From Streptomyces sp. CC0208 (GTDB taxonomy: Bacteria; Actinomycetota; Actinomycetes; Streptomycetales; Streptomycetaceae), in the NCBI RefSeq assembly GCF_003443735.1, contig NZ_CP031969.1, forward strand, positions 3,410,001-3,474,000: a stretch of DNA of 64,000 nucleotides, written 5' to 3'. The notes below the pieces were generated by a model. It had not been told where the DNA came from. It worked only from the letters and a program-made list of their open reading frames with translations, and did not search any database. Each line of letters opens with the position of its first letter. The stretch's first letter is position 1. The position numbers were made by a program, and so were the translations under genes. This document shows positions 1 to 9,633 of this stretch, piece by piece.

Positions 1-239
1 GCTGGAGCCTGGCCCTGGACCTCCCGGCAGGTCTGCCGGGCCTCGCCCCTCTCCTCGACGAGCTGGACGAGGAGGTCGCCGCGGCCGGCGGGCGGGTCTA
101 CCTCGCCAAGGACTCCCGTCTGCGGCCGGACCTGCTCGCCGCGATGTACCCGCGCCTCGACGACTTCCGCGCGCTGCGCGCGGAGCTGGATCCGCGCGGG
201 GTGTTCACCTCCGACCTGTCCCGCCGCCTCACGCTCTGA
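1..239 (+). CDS. FAD-linked oxidase, DprE1-type, C-terminal fragment
   Basis: Only the last 78 codons are present; the reading frame enters from the left edge (codons begin at base 3) and stops at TGA 237-239. The visible tail has a Tyr-Leu-Ala-Lys-Asp-Ser segment and an Asp-Pro-Arg-Gly-Val-Phe segment near the end, as in FAD-binding-4 oxidases of the decaprenylphosphoryl-ribose 2'-oxidase family. The next gene on the same strand is the matching DprE2-type reductase. In mycobacteria the pair epimerises decaprenyl-phosphoribose to decaprenyl-phosphoarabinose for cell-wall arabinan. The substrate in Streptomyces is not known to me. The family call rests on the tail plus the neighbour. Confidence 0.7.
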   Translation, partial: WSLALDLPAGLPGLAPLLDELDEEVAAAGGRVYLAKDSRLRPDLLAAMYPRLDDFRALRAELDPRGVFTSDLSRRLTL

Positions 240-293
240 GTCCGCTGAGCCCGCTGACCCCGCTGAGCCCGCTGACCCCGCTGAGTCCCCTGA
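240..293 (+). repeat. 9-bp tandem repeat carrying in-frame stop codons
   Basis: Directly after the oxidase stop, a CTGAGCCCG/CTGACCCCG unit repeats every 9 bases. It places TGA codons at 237, 246, 255, 264, 273, 282 and 291, all in the frame of the upstream gene. The repeat ends shortly before the ribosome binding site (AAGGAG, 311-316) of the next gene. Confidence 0.85.
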
Positions 294-322
294 ACATCCC
301 AGGCCCTCCCAAGGAGCTGCTC

Positions 323-1078
323 GTGAAGGACGCCTTCGGCATCCCCCAGTCCCTGCTCGTCCTCGGCGGTACCTCCGAGATCGCGCTGGCCACCGTCCGC
401 CGTCTCGTCGTGCGGCGCACCCGCACGGTGTGGCTGGCGGGGCGCCCCTCCCCCGGCCTGGAGTCGGCCGCCGCGGAACTGCGCGCCCTGGGGGCCGAGG
501 TCCGCACCGTCGCCTTCGACGCCCTGGACCCCGAGTCCCACGAGGCGGTGCTCGGCAAGGTGTTCGCCGAGGGCGACATCGACATGGTGCTGCTCGCCTT
601 CGGGATCCTCGGCGACCAGGCCCACGACGAGCGCGAGCCGGTCGCCGCGGTGCGGGTGGCGCAGACCAACTACACGGGCGCCGTCTCCGCCGGCCTGGTG
701 TCCGCGCGCGCGTTGCAGTCCCAGGGGCATGGCTCGCTCGTCGTGCTCTCCTCCGTGGCCGGCGAGCGCGCCCGCCGCGGCAACTTCATCTATGGCTCCA
801 GCAAGGCGGGCCTCGACGTCTTCGCGCAGGGGCTGGGTGACGCCCTGCACGGCACGGGCGTGCACGTGATGGTCGTACGCCCGGGGTTCGTACGGTCGAG
901 GATGACGGCCGGTCTGGCGGAGGCACCCCTCGCGACCACACCGGAGGCCGTCGCGACCGCGATCGAGCTGGGTCTGCGGCGGCGCTCGGAGACGGTGTGG
1001 GTACCGGGGGCGCTGCGGGTGGTGATGTCGGCGGTGCGGCATCTGCCGCGGGCGGTGGTCCGGCGGCTGCCGTTGTAA
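323..1078 (+). CDS. SDR-family reductase, DprE2-type
   Basis: 251 aa, GTG start 7 bases after AAGGAG. It is a short-chain dehydrogenase. An N-terminal Rossmann segment (LVLGGTSEIA, about 12-21) replaces the classical TGxxxGxG, as in decaprenylphosphoryl-2-keto-ribose reductases. The catalytic Ser (VVLSSVAG, about 141-148) and the YxxSK motif (YGSSKAG, about 154-160) are present. In the known pathway DprE2 uses NAD(P)H to reduce the 2-keto intermediate made by DprE1 at the inner face of the membrane. Coupling with the upstream oxidase supports this role; the lipid substrate in this organism is inferred. Confidence 0.82.
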   Translation: MKDAFGIPQSLLVLGGTSEIALATVRRLVVRRTRTVWLAGRPSPGLESAAAELRALGAEVRTVAFDALDPESHEAVLGKVFAEGDIDMVLLAFGILGDQAHDEREPVAAVRVAQTNYTGAVSAGLVSARALQSQGHGSLVVLSSVAGERARRGNFIYGSSKAGLDVFAQGLGDALHGTGVHVMVVRPGFVRSRMTAGLAEAPLATTPEAVATAIELGLRRRSETVWVPGALRVVMSAVRHLPRAVVRRLPL

Positions 1079-1134
1079 CCGCGTAACTGCGGGTATGGCT
1101 GGTGGAACTGCCGTTACAACGCCTGTACCAGGAG

Positions 1135-1719
1135 TTACAGCTGGCTCGTGGGCAGGGAGCCGCGCTCCACATGGCCGGCTTGGGGCGGCACCACCGATCC
1201 ACCGAAGGTGAACTCTCGCAGCTTCCGCCACACCCCGTCGGGGCCCTGCTCGTAGAGCGCGAAGCCGGTGCACGGCCACTCGGCCTCGAAGTCCGCGAGC
1301 TCCTCGAAGGCGCGGTCCATGGCCGCCTCGTCGATGCCGTGGGCGACCGTGACGTGCGGGTGGTAGGGGAACTGGAGTTCCCGCGCGACCGGCCCCGAGG
1401 CGTCACGGACCTGCTTCTGGAGCCAGGTGCAGGCGTCGGCGCCCTGGACGACCTGGACGAACACGACGGGTGACAGCGGGCGGAAGGTGCCGGTGCCGGA
1501 CAGCTTCATCGGGAACGGCCGGCCCGCCGCGGCGACCTCGGTGAGGTGCGCCTCGATGGCGGTCAGCGCGGTGTCCGCGACCTCTGTGGGCGGCAGCAGG
1601 GTGACATGGGTGGGGATCCCGTGAGCCGCGGCGTCGCCGAAGCCCGCGCGCCGCTCCTGGAGCAGGCTGCCGTGAGGCTCCGGGACCGCGATCGACACAC
1701 CGATCGTTACGGTCCCCAC
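1135..1719 (-). CDS. 2'-5' RNA ligase family protein (2H phosphoesterase fold)
   Basis: 194 aa from GTG at 1719, chosen because AGGAG (about 1729-1725) lies 5 bases upstream; an open frame reaches 1818 but the extra 33 residues look non-coding. Two His-x-Thr motifs (HVTLLPP and HVTVAHG) mark the 2H phosphoesterase superfamily (LigT/ThpR-like), which acts on 2'-5' or cyclic phosphodiester bonds in RNA or nucleotides. The natural substrate cannot be deduced. The gene stands alone, convergent with the DprE2-type gene. Confidence 0.8.
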   Translation of the reverse strand: MGTVTIGVSIAVPEPHGSLLQERRAGFGDAAAHGIPTHVTLLPPTEVADTALTAIEAHLTEVAAAGRPFPMKLSGTGTFRPLSPVVFVQVVQGADACTWLQKQVRDASGPVARELQFPYHPHVTVAHGIDEAAMDRAFEELADFEAEWPCTGFALYEQGPDGVWRKLREFTFGGSVVPPQAGHVERGSLPTSQL

Positions 1720-1906
1720 GTCGTCTCCTGTTCGTCCCTGTCGTCCTGTCGGATTCGTTCCCAGCCGTCCGGCTATCGACTGTACGGCCACGGCTGTGCT
1801 GTGGGCAGGCGCAGGCATAGTGATGTGCAGCGCTCTGCCCGGTGGTGCTGGTGTGCGGTGGTACGCCCGGTGCCCGGCGGCCGGTGCCGACGGGCTGGGA
1901 CGGCGA

Positions 1907-3609
<1,703 letters not shown>

Positions 3610-3623
<14 letters not shown>

Positions 3624-4590
3624 GTCCTACGGCGGTGAGGTCGCCGGCGACAGCGCGCGGGAGCGTGCGTCCCGGCTGCCCGAGGAGCTGCGGGCGCTCG
3701 GGCGTTCGCTGGACGCGCCTGGAGCGGGCGGGCCCGAGTCGATGGTGGAGCGGGTGCTGGAGCAGATACTCGCCGAGCGGCTGCCGGTCCCGGTGGCCCA
3801 GGCGCCGGGTCCCGGTGAGCGGCTGCGGGCGGTGCGGCGGTGGGCGCGGGCGCGGTGGCGTTCGCTGACCGCGACCCTGTGCGGGCTGCTGACGATCCTC
3901 GCGCTCACGCCTCCGGTGCGGGCGGCGGTGCTGGACTGGTTCGACTTCGGTGGGGTCGAGGTGCGGTACGACCCGTCGGCGGTGCCCTCGCCGGGAGCCG
4001 AGGTGCCCGGTTGCGGGCGCTCGCTGTCACTGGCGCAGGCCGAGCGGCGGGCGGGGTTCGAGCCGCTGGTGCCGGCGGCGCTCGGCGCTCCGGACGCGGT
4101 GACGGTGGCGGCCGTGCCGCGGGCGCGGTCTCTGGTGAGCCTGTGCTGGCGTGAGCGGGGGCGCATCGTCCGGCTGGACGAGTACCCGGCCCGGCTGGAC
4201 ATCGGCTTCACCAAGAGTGTGCGGGAGCAGCCTGAGTGGCTCTCGCTGCCCCGGGACTCCTCGGGCGGGGACTCCGCGGACGGGGACTCCGCGGACGGGG
4301 ACTCCGCGGACGGGGACTCCTCGGGCCTCGGGGCGGTCAATGACACGGCTCTGTGGTTTCCGCGGCCCCACCTGCTGAGCTTCTGGCTGGTGGACGCGGC
4401 CGGCTCCCACTACACCCGCGAGCAGCGGACCGCCGGGCCGACGCTGCTGTGGATGCACGGGTCGGGCCTCCTGGACATGCCGGAAGTGACCCTGCGTCTT
4501 GAGGGGATCGCATCGAAGGCGCGGGCTGTGGAGATCGCGGCGTCCCTCGCCGAGCCGGGGCGCGAGGGCGCCGAGAAGTCCTCGGATTAG
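3610..4590 (+). CDS. Single-pass membrane protein, putative regulator of the adjacent sigma factor
   Basis: 326 aa from ATG 3610, preceded by AAGGGGG and overlapping the sigma gene by 14 bases. About 85 cytoplasmic residues precede one membrane segment (about 92-112), followed by a large extracytoplasmic domain opening with a Trp-Phe-Asp-Phe-Gly-Gly segment. No zinc-binding HxxxCxxC anti-sigma motif is visible in the N-terminal part. Anti-sigma function is therefore inferred only from topology and translational coupling. A five-residue unit (Asp-Gly-Asp-Ser-Ala) repeats near residues 220-238. Confidence 0.75.
4259..4323 (+). repeat. 15-bp tandem repeat inside the membrane-protein gene
   Basis: A 15-base unit around GGGGACTCCGCGGAC is repeated about four times in frame, encoding Gly-Asp-Ser-Ala-Asp units. 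Copy number changes would keep the frame, so length variation between strains is expected. Confidence 0.8.
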
Positions 4591-4600
4591 TGCGCAGGGG

Positions 4601-4631
4601 GTGGGAACCCCGCCGGGCCGACCGGTGTACC
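4601..4631 (+). promoter_or_regulatory. Second copy of the ECF-type promoter
   Basis: GTGGGAACC (4601-4609), 14 bases, GGTGTACC (4624-4631), matching 2984-3014 in both blocks and in spacing. It points at the gene starting near 4836 and marks that gene as a likely target of the sigma factor at 3021. Confidence 0.65.
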
Positions 4632-4689
4632 AGAAGTGACACGCGGCTCGCGGACGGGTCGCACAGGGATCGTCTGGCATGGGGGCGGC

Positions 4690-4782
4690 ATGAAGAGGAG
4701 CACGAGCGGGCGGAGGGGCCGCTGTCGTGAACCGGCAGCGGGGTCGGGCCGGTTGACGGCGTTGCTCGCGGTGACGGTGTGA
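4690..4782 (+). other. Possible 30-codon leader ORF
   Basis: ATG 4690 to TGA 4780-4782 encodes 30 residues (Met-Lys-Arg-Ser start, hydrophobic Leu-Leu-Ala-Val-Thr-Val end). Its stop overlaps a GTG at 4779 that is in frame with the downstream membrane protein. It lies in the roughly 200-base leader expected from the 4601 promoter. The ribosome binding site is weak. Confidence 0.25.
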
Positions 4783-4835
4783 CGAAAGGACGTGCTCGCG
4801 AGCTTGAGGAAGCGAGGCTGATTCGATCGAGGGGG

Positions 4836-5573
4836 ATGGCAGTGCGGAGCACACTCGCAAGACTTCGGCCGGGGACGTGCAGGGTGTTCGCGGTGCTCGC
4901 ACCGGTGGCGGCGATGGCGGTGATGACCGTGCTCGCGGCGCCTGCGGCCGACGCGGCGACACCGCGGACGCGGGAGGCGAGCCTGGACAGGCCCGACCTT
5001 GCGGTGGTCGTGACCGGCGGCTCGGGCCGGACGCGGGCCGTGCGTGCCGACGAGCCGTACTTCTCCCGCCTGTGGCAGCTGCTGCAACCGACGTACACGG
5101 GCACGGAGCGGGTCTCGGACGCCTGGGAGGAGGGCCGGTACCCGCCGGTGCGGTTCACCGTGGTGTGGGGGCTGACGGGGGTGGGGGGCTGGCCCCGGAC
5201 GGATTCGGCGCCGGGCGGGGATGTGGCGGTGGCGCGGCAGGACCAGCTGTTCCTGGCCCAGGACGGCACTCCGTGGGTGCGCTCGGATCCGGCGCCGGAG
5301 CGGGAGGACGACGACATCCGCTGGCACCGGGCGCCCCGGGCGGTGTTCGACCGGCTGGACCGGGCGGGCCTTGCGGGCGGTGCCGGGGAGAGGCGGGCGA
5401 AGGGCTCCAAGGGTTCGACGGGCCCGGAGCACGGGGTGTGGTGGGCGGTGCCGGGGCTCGTCGTGGGATTCGCGGCGGGAGCAGGCGGCACGCGGCTGAT
5501 ACGCCGCGCGGCGGCCGGGCCAGGGGCCGGACCGCCGCGGGACGAGCCACGACAGGAACTCATCGATCTCTAG
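4836..5573 (+). CDS. Exported or membrane protein of unknown function
   Basis: 245 aa from ATG 4836. An N-terminal signal or anchor segment (about 18-40, ending Ala-Ala-Asp-Ala-Ala) leads into an extracytoplasmic domain of about 150 residues. A second hydrophobic stretch (about 204-220) precedes a short basic, proline-rich tail. No family recognised. GAGGGGG abuts ATG 4836, so GTG 4842 has the better spacing; a longer version from GTG 4779 is also open. The upstream ECF-type promoter suggests envelope-stress control. Confidence 0.7.
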   Translation: MAVRSTLARLRPGTCRVFAVLAPVAAMAVMTVLAAPAADAATPRTREASLDRPDLAVVVTGGSGRTRAVRADEPYFSRLWQLLQPTYTGTERVSDAWEEGRYPPVRFTVVWGLTGVGGWPRTDSAPGGDVAVARQDQLFLAQDGTPWVRSDPAPEREDDDIRWHRAPRAVFDRLDRAGLAGGAGERRAKGSKGSTGPEHGVWWAVPGLVVGFAAGAGGTRLIRRAAAGPGAGPPRDEPRQELIDL

Positions 5574-5617
5574 GAGTCACCGGTCTTTGACAACTCAAGA
5601 GAGGACGTGTGTCAGCC

Positions 5618-7069
5618 TCAGCCGAGGTCGATCTCCGGGTACAGCGGGAAGCCGGCCACGAGGTCGGTGGCCCGGTGGGAGATCTCGTCCGCGACCTTCG
5701 GGTCGAGGATGTGCTGGGCCTTGGAGGGGGCGCCCTTGCTGGTGGTGCCGGGTTCCGTGGTGGTGAGGACGCGGTCGATGAGGCCGGCGACCTCGTCCAT
5801 CTCGGCGGTGCCGAGGCCGCGGGTGGTCAGGGCGGGGGTGCCGATGCGGATGCCGGAGGTGTACCAGGCGCCGTTCGGGTCGGCCGGGATGGCGTTGCGG
5901 TTGGTGACGATGCCCGACTCGAGCAGGGCGGCCTCGGCCTGGCGGCCGGTGAGGCCGTAGGAGGAGGTCACGTCGATCAGGTTGAGGTGGTTGTCGGTGC
6001 CGCCGGTGACCAGGGTGGCGCCGCGACGCATCAAGCCCTCCGCCAGGGCGCGGGAGTTGTCGACGATCCGCTGGGCGTAGTCCTGGAAGGAGGGCTGCCG
6101 GGCCTCGGCGAGGGCGACGGCCTTGGCGGCCATGACGTGCGGGAGGGGGCCCCCGAGGACCATCGGGCAGCCGCGGTCGACCTGGTCCTTGAGGGAGTCG
6201 TCGCACAGCACCATGCCGCCGCGCGGGCCACGCAGTGACTTGTGGGTGGTGGTGGTGACGATCTGGGCGTGCGGGACCGGGTCGAAGTCGCCGGTGAGGA
6301 CCTTGCCCGCGACGAGACCGGCGAAGTGGGCCATGTCGACCATGAGCGTGGCGCCGACCTCGTCGGCGATCTCGCGCATGATCCGGAAATTCACCAGTCG
6401 GGGGTACGCGGAGTAGCCGGCGACGATGATCAGCGGCTTGAACTCGCGGGCCGAGACGCGCAGGGCGTCGTAGTCGACGAGGCCGGTGGCGGGGTCGGTG
6501 CCGTAGGAGCGCTGGTCGAACATCTTGCCGGAGATGTTGGGGCGGAAGCCGTGGGTGAGGTGGCCGCCGGCGTCCAGGGACATGCCGAGCATGCGCTGGT
6601 TGCCGAAGGCCTGGCGCAGCTCGGCCCAGTCGGCGTCGGAGAGGTCGTTGACCTGGCGGACGCCGGCCTTCTCCAGGGCGGGGACCTCGACGCGCTGGGC
6701 GAGGACGGACCAGAAGGCGACGAGGTTGGCGTCGATGCCGGAGTGCGGCTGGACGTAGGCGTGGCGGGCGCCGAAGAGTTCCTTGGCGTGCTCGGCGGCC
6801 AGGGACTCGACGGTGTCGACGTTGCGGCAGCCGGCGTAGAAGCGGCGGCCGACGGTGCCCTCGGCGTACTTGTCGCTGAACCAGTTGCCCATCGCGAGGA
6901 GGGTGGCCGGGGAGGCGTAGTTCTCGGAGGCGATCAGCTTGAGCATCTCGCGCTGGTCGTGGACCTCCTGGCCGATGGCGTCGGCGACGCGCGGCTCGAC
7001 GGCGCGGATCACGTCGAGGGCGGCGCGGAAGGCCGTGGACTCGGTGGACAGGGGCTGCTGTTCTGACAT
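5618..7069 (-). CDS. glyA: Serine hydroxymethyltransferase
   Basis: 483 aa from ATG 7069. It is a PLP enzyme interconverting serine plus tetrahydrofolate with glycine plus methylene-tetrahydrofolate. The PLP lysine lies in a [14 protein letters not shown] segment. The [10 protein letters not shown] and [10 protein letters not shown] motifs near the N-terminus are typical. At 483 residues it is about 60 longer than the usual 420-residue enzyme. The extra length includes a segment after the VQPHSG motif (about residues 130-190), so it belongs to the longer actinobacterial form. No glycine or folate riboswitch could be recognised upstream. Confidence 0.95.
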   Translation of the reverse strand: MSEQQPLSTESTAFRAALDVIRAVEPRVADAIGQEVHDQREMLKLIASENYASPATLLAMGNWFSDKYAEGTVGRRFYAGCRNVDTVESLAAEHAKELFGARHAYVQPHSGIDANLVAFWSVLAQRVEVPALEKAGVRQVNDLSDADWAELRQAFGNQRMLGMSLDAGGHLTHGFRPNISGKMFDQRSYGTDPATGLVDYDALRVSAREFKPLIIVAGYSAYPRLVNFRIMREIADEVGATLMVDMAHFAGLVAGKVLTGDFDPVPHAQIVTTTTHKSLRGPRGGMVLCDDSLKDQVDRGCPMVLGGPLPHVMAAKAVALAEARQPSFQDYAQRIVDNSRALAEGLMRRGATLVTGGTDNHLNLIDVTSSYGLTGRQAEAALLESGIVTNRNAIPADPNGAWYTSGIRIGTPALTTRGLGTAEMDEVAGLIDRVLTTTEPGTTSKGAPSKAQHILDPKVADEISHRATDLVAGFPLYPEIDLG

Positions 7070-7266
7070 GGCGGCCTCCGGGCTGCGTGGCTTGAAGCGG
7101 TCACGGATCACGGTTCGGCCCAGGCGCACGGCACTTGGTCACTCACAGGCCGCTCCCTGATGGTCCGTCCCATCCCAGCGCGCCAGTCACGGCCTGTCGG
7201 TCAGCCTACCGGGCACGTCGAAGGGCACCTGTGCGGCGTCCACCATGCGAGCGACGTGCGAGCGGC

Positions 7267-7311
7267 GGCTTCGAGGCCGAGTCGCGGGTGGCGGGTTCCG
7301 GCCTCGAAGCC
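7267..7311 (-). terminator. Terminator hairpin downstream of the LLM-class gene
   Basis: Perfect 13-base arms, GGCTTCGAGGCCG (7267-7279) and CGGCCTCGAAGCC (7299-7311), with a 19-base loop, 17 bases beyond the stop codon at 7329. There is no clear T tract, which is common in Streptomyces. The remaining 7070-7266 interval before glyA shows no gene. Confidence 0.7.
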
Positions 7312-7328
7312 GTGGCGGGGGGTGGACG

Positions 7329-8180
7329 TCAGAACAGCGCGTCGGCCAGACGGTCGATCTGGTCGGCGTCCGAGGCCCAGCAGTAGAGCATCACCTCGTC
7401 GGCACCGATGCCGAAGTAGGCGTCGGCGGTCTCTCGGATCTGCTGGGCTGTGGTGAGCAGGCCGGCCTCCATGTACTCGACGTGGCCGCTGAAGGCGTAG
7501 TAGTCACGGAGGTTGCGGCGGGCCCGGTCCAGGGTGCTGTCCGGGCCGAGAGCGACGTTCGCCTGGGCGACCAGGCGGGGGCGTCCGGGTCGGTCGTGCT
7601 TGTGCCAGGCCGTTTCGGCGTCGCGGAACAGCTTGGACATGAAGGTGGGCGGCAGGGCGGCGCCGAGGAAGCCGTCGCCGAAGCGGCCGACGCGTTCGAG
7701 GGCGGCGGGGGCGAACCCGCCGAACAGGACCTCGGGACCGCCCGGGGTGGTGGGGGCGGGGCCGATGGGACCGACGCCCTCTCCGTACGGCTCGCCGGAC
7801 CAGGCGCGGCGCAGCCGGGTCAGCTGTTCGTCGAGGCGGCGGCCTCGGCGGTGGAGGTCGATGCCGGCGGCCAGACAGTCGTCCTCGCGGCCTCCGACAC
7901 CGATGCCGAGCGTGAAGCGGCCACCGGAGAGGCGGTCGAGGGTCGCGGTCTGCTTGGCGAGCAGCGCGGTGGTGTGCAGGGGTGCGATCAGCACCTCGGT
8001 CTGGATGCGGATGCGGGAGGTGGCGCCGGCGAGGGTCGCGAGGGTGATGAGGGGCTCGGGGTTGTCGTAGACGAGGCGGTCGAGCAGGCCGAGGGTGCGG
8101 AAGGGGCTCGCGTCGGCGCGCCGGGCCCAGGTGAGCAGCTGGGCGGGGTCGTCGATGGGGAGGCCGAGGCCGATGTTCAT
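7329..8180 (-). CDS. LLM-class (luciferase-like) flavin-dependent oxidoreductase
   Basis: 283 aa, complete. The luciferase-like monooxygenase fold is indicated by the LATLAGATSRIRIQTEVLIAP segment (about 48-68) and the DRLSGGRFTLGIGVGG segment (about 82-97). These shape the flavin (FMN or F420) pocket. Members reduce or oxygenate diverse substrates with flavin supplied by a reductase or as F420H2. The substrate is unknown. GGAGG stands 8 bases before ATG 8180. It is monocistronic: a terminator follows it and a divergent transporter lies upstream. Confidence 0.85.
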   Translation of the reverse strand: MNIGLGLPIDDPAQLLTWARRADASPFRTLGLLDRLVYDNPEPLITLATLAGATSRIRIQTEVLIAPLHTTALLAKQTATLDRLSGGRFTLGIGVGGREDDCLAAGIDLHRRGRRLDEQLTRLRRAWSGEPYGEGVGPIGPAPTTPGGPEVLFGGFAPAALERVGRFGDGFLGAALPPTFMSKLFRDAETAWHKHDRPGRPRLVAQANVALGPDSTLDRARRNLRDYYAFSGHVEYMEAGLLTTAQQIRETADAYFGIGADEVMLYCWASDADQIDRLADALF

Positions 8181-8205
8181 GGGAGAGTCCTCCGGAGGGC
8201 ATACG

Positions 8206-8228
8206 GGATCCGCCGGTCGGCCGGATCC
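8206..8228. promoter_or_regulatory. Inverted repeat upstream of the LLM-class gene
   Basis: GGATCCG (8206-8212) and CGGATCC (8222-8228) flank a 9-base centre, 26 bases upstream of ATG 8180. It may be an operator or leader hairpin for that gene. The rest of the 316-base divergent interval 8181-8496 shows no gene. Confidence 0.35.
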
Positions 8229-8496
8229 GGTGCCGCCCCTCCGTGGTGCCGCGCGCTGTGCGCGGACCTGCTCCCGTTCTGCGGCGATGGTTCAAGAGAG
8301 CGTGTGCGTCAGAGTGCGCTGACCGTAACGCGGTCGGGCGGGGCGCGACAACGCCTTTTCGACGGTCGTGGGAGGACGCGGCGTGGGACACGGGCCACCC
8401 CCACTCCCCCAGTGCGGATCCCTCGACCCGATTCCCCGACCTGCCTCAGCCAGCCCGCCTGCGCCCATCGCCCACCACCTCCCCTAAGGTCACTTC

Positions 8497-9372
8497 GTGC
8501 TCTTTGGAATGGTGTGTGCTCTCGGTGCCGCGGTCTGCTTCGGGACGGCCACCGTGCTGCAGGCGATGGCGGCACGGGCGGCGGACACGGGCGGCGGTGA
8601 CGGCGAGGGGACGGCGTTCGCGGTGACGCTGTTCCTGCGGGCGGTGCGGCAGTGGCGGTATCTGGCGGGGCTGGCCCTCGACGGGCTGGGGTTCCTGTTG
8701 CAGATCGCCGCGTTGCGGTCGGTCCCGATCTACGCGGTCGGCGCGGCGCTCGCGTCGAGTCTCGCGGTGACCGCGGTGGTGTCGGCGCGGCTGCTGCGGG
8801 TTCGGCTGAGCGGGAGTGAGTGGGGCGCGGTCGGGGTGGTGTGCGCGGGGATGGCGCTGCTGGGGATCGCGTCCGGGACGGAGGGCGACCGGGGCGGCCC
8901 TGCGGCCTTGAAGTACGCGATGCTCGCAACATCACTGGCGGTGCTGGCGCTTGCGCTGCTGGGCGGGCGACTGCCGGACCGCGGGCGGGCGTTGGCGCTC
9001 GGACTGGGGGCCGGTCTCGGGTTCGGGGTGGTCGAGGTGGCGGTGCGGCTGATCGACTCGCTCGCGCCGTCGGCTCTGGTGGCCAATCCGGCGACGTACG
9101 CGCTCCTCGTCGGCGGTGGCGCGGCCTTTCTGTCGCTGACCTCAGCGCTGCAGCGGGGGTCGGTGACCACGGCGACCGCGGGGATGGTGATCGGCGAGAC
9201 GATCGGGCCCGCGCTGGTGGGAGTGGTGTGGCTCGGGGACCGTACCCGGGAGGGGCTGGCGTGGGTGGCGGTGCTGGGTTTCGCGGTGGCCGTCGCGGGG
9301 GCGTTGGCGCTGGCCAGGTTCGGGGAGGCCCCGGCACATTCCGCTCCGCAATCGCAGTCCCGAATTCCGTAA
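8497..9372 (+). CDS. EamA/DMT-type membrane transporter
   Basis: 291 aa from GTG 8497. Nine to ten hydrophobic segments run through the whole chain, beginning at residue 1 (FGMVCALGAAVCFGTATVLQ), with the small-residue-rich helices of the drug/metabolite transporter superfamily. A short hydrophilic C-terminus follows. The substrate cannot be predicted. The gene is divergent from the LLM-class gene and not coupled to anything downstream. Confidence 0.75.
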   Translation: MLFGMVCALGAAVCFGTATVLQAMAARAADTGGGDGEGTAFAVTLFLRAVRQWRYLAGLALDGLGFLLQIAALRSVPIYAVGAALASSLAVTAVVSARLLRVRLSGSEWGAVGVVCAGMALLGIASGTEGDRGGPAALKYAMLATSLAVLALALLGGRLPDRGRALALGLGAGLGFGVVEVAVRLIDSLAPSALVANPATYALLVGGGAAFLSLTSALQRGSVTTATAGMVIGETIGPALVGVVWLGDRTREGLAWVAVLGFAVAVAGALALARFGEAPAHSAPQSQSRIP

Positions 9373-9382
9373 GGGTTACTCG

Positions 9383-9633
9383 GGCTACTGCCGGTACAGC
9401 CCGACAGGGCGAGCCATGGCTGGCCTGCGAGATCACCGCGTACGGACAGACCTGGCGGACCCGGCGGACCGTGTATCGGGAGCGCGAGGTGTACTCCCGC
9501 ACCTATCCGCTGAAGGCCGGGCCCGCCGCCCTTCACCAGCCTGCGCCAGGTGGACACCGAACGCTTCCTGCGGGCCGCGTGCGAGCGGGCGGGCGTGGAG
9601 TTCGTGTGGGAAGCGCGCGTGCAAGTGGCCGCG
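9383..9633 (+). pseudogene. Frameshifted gene remnant
   Basis: Two adjacent stretches look protein-like but lie in different frames. About 9409-9536 reads Glu-Pro-Trp-Leu-Ala-Cys-Glu-Ile-Thr-Ala-Tyr-Gly onward to Tyr-Pro-Leu-Lys-Ala-Gly. About 9538-9630 reads Leu-Arg-Gln-Val-Asp-Thr-Glu-Arg-Phe onward to Phe-Val-Trp-Glu-Ala-Arg-Val. The switch falls near 9536, and neither half has a convincing start. The family is not recognised; the second half faintly recalls FAD-dependent amine or amino-acid oxidases. It may instead be non-coding DNA with fortuitous frames. Confidence 0.35.

Noticed and set aside
240..293. CRISPR-like or iteron array in the 9-bp repeat
   Set aside because: Unit is far too short, no spacers, and the pattern is explained as a simple tandem repeat.
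1071..1121. Inverted repeat CGTTGTAAC/GTTACAACG after the DprE2-type gene as a terminator
   Set aside because: The arms are 9 bases with a 33-base loop and overlap the stop codon; too weak to call a terminator.
7070..7266. Possible glycine or tetrahydrofolate riboswitch upstream of glyA
   Set aside because: No conserved core of either aptamer could be recognised on the glyA strand; the only strong hairpin nearby terminates the upstream gene.
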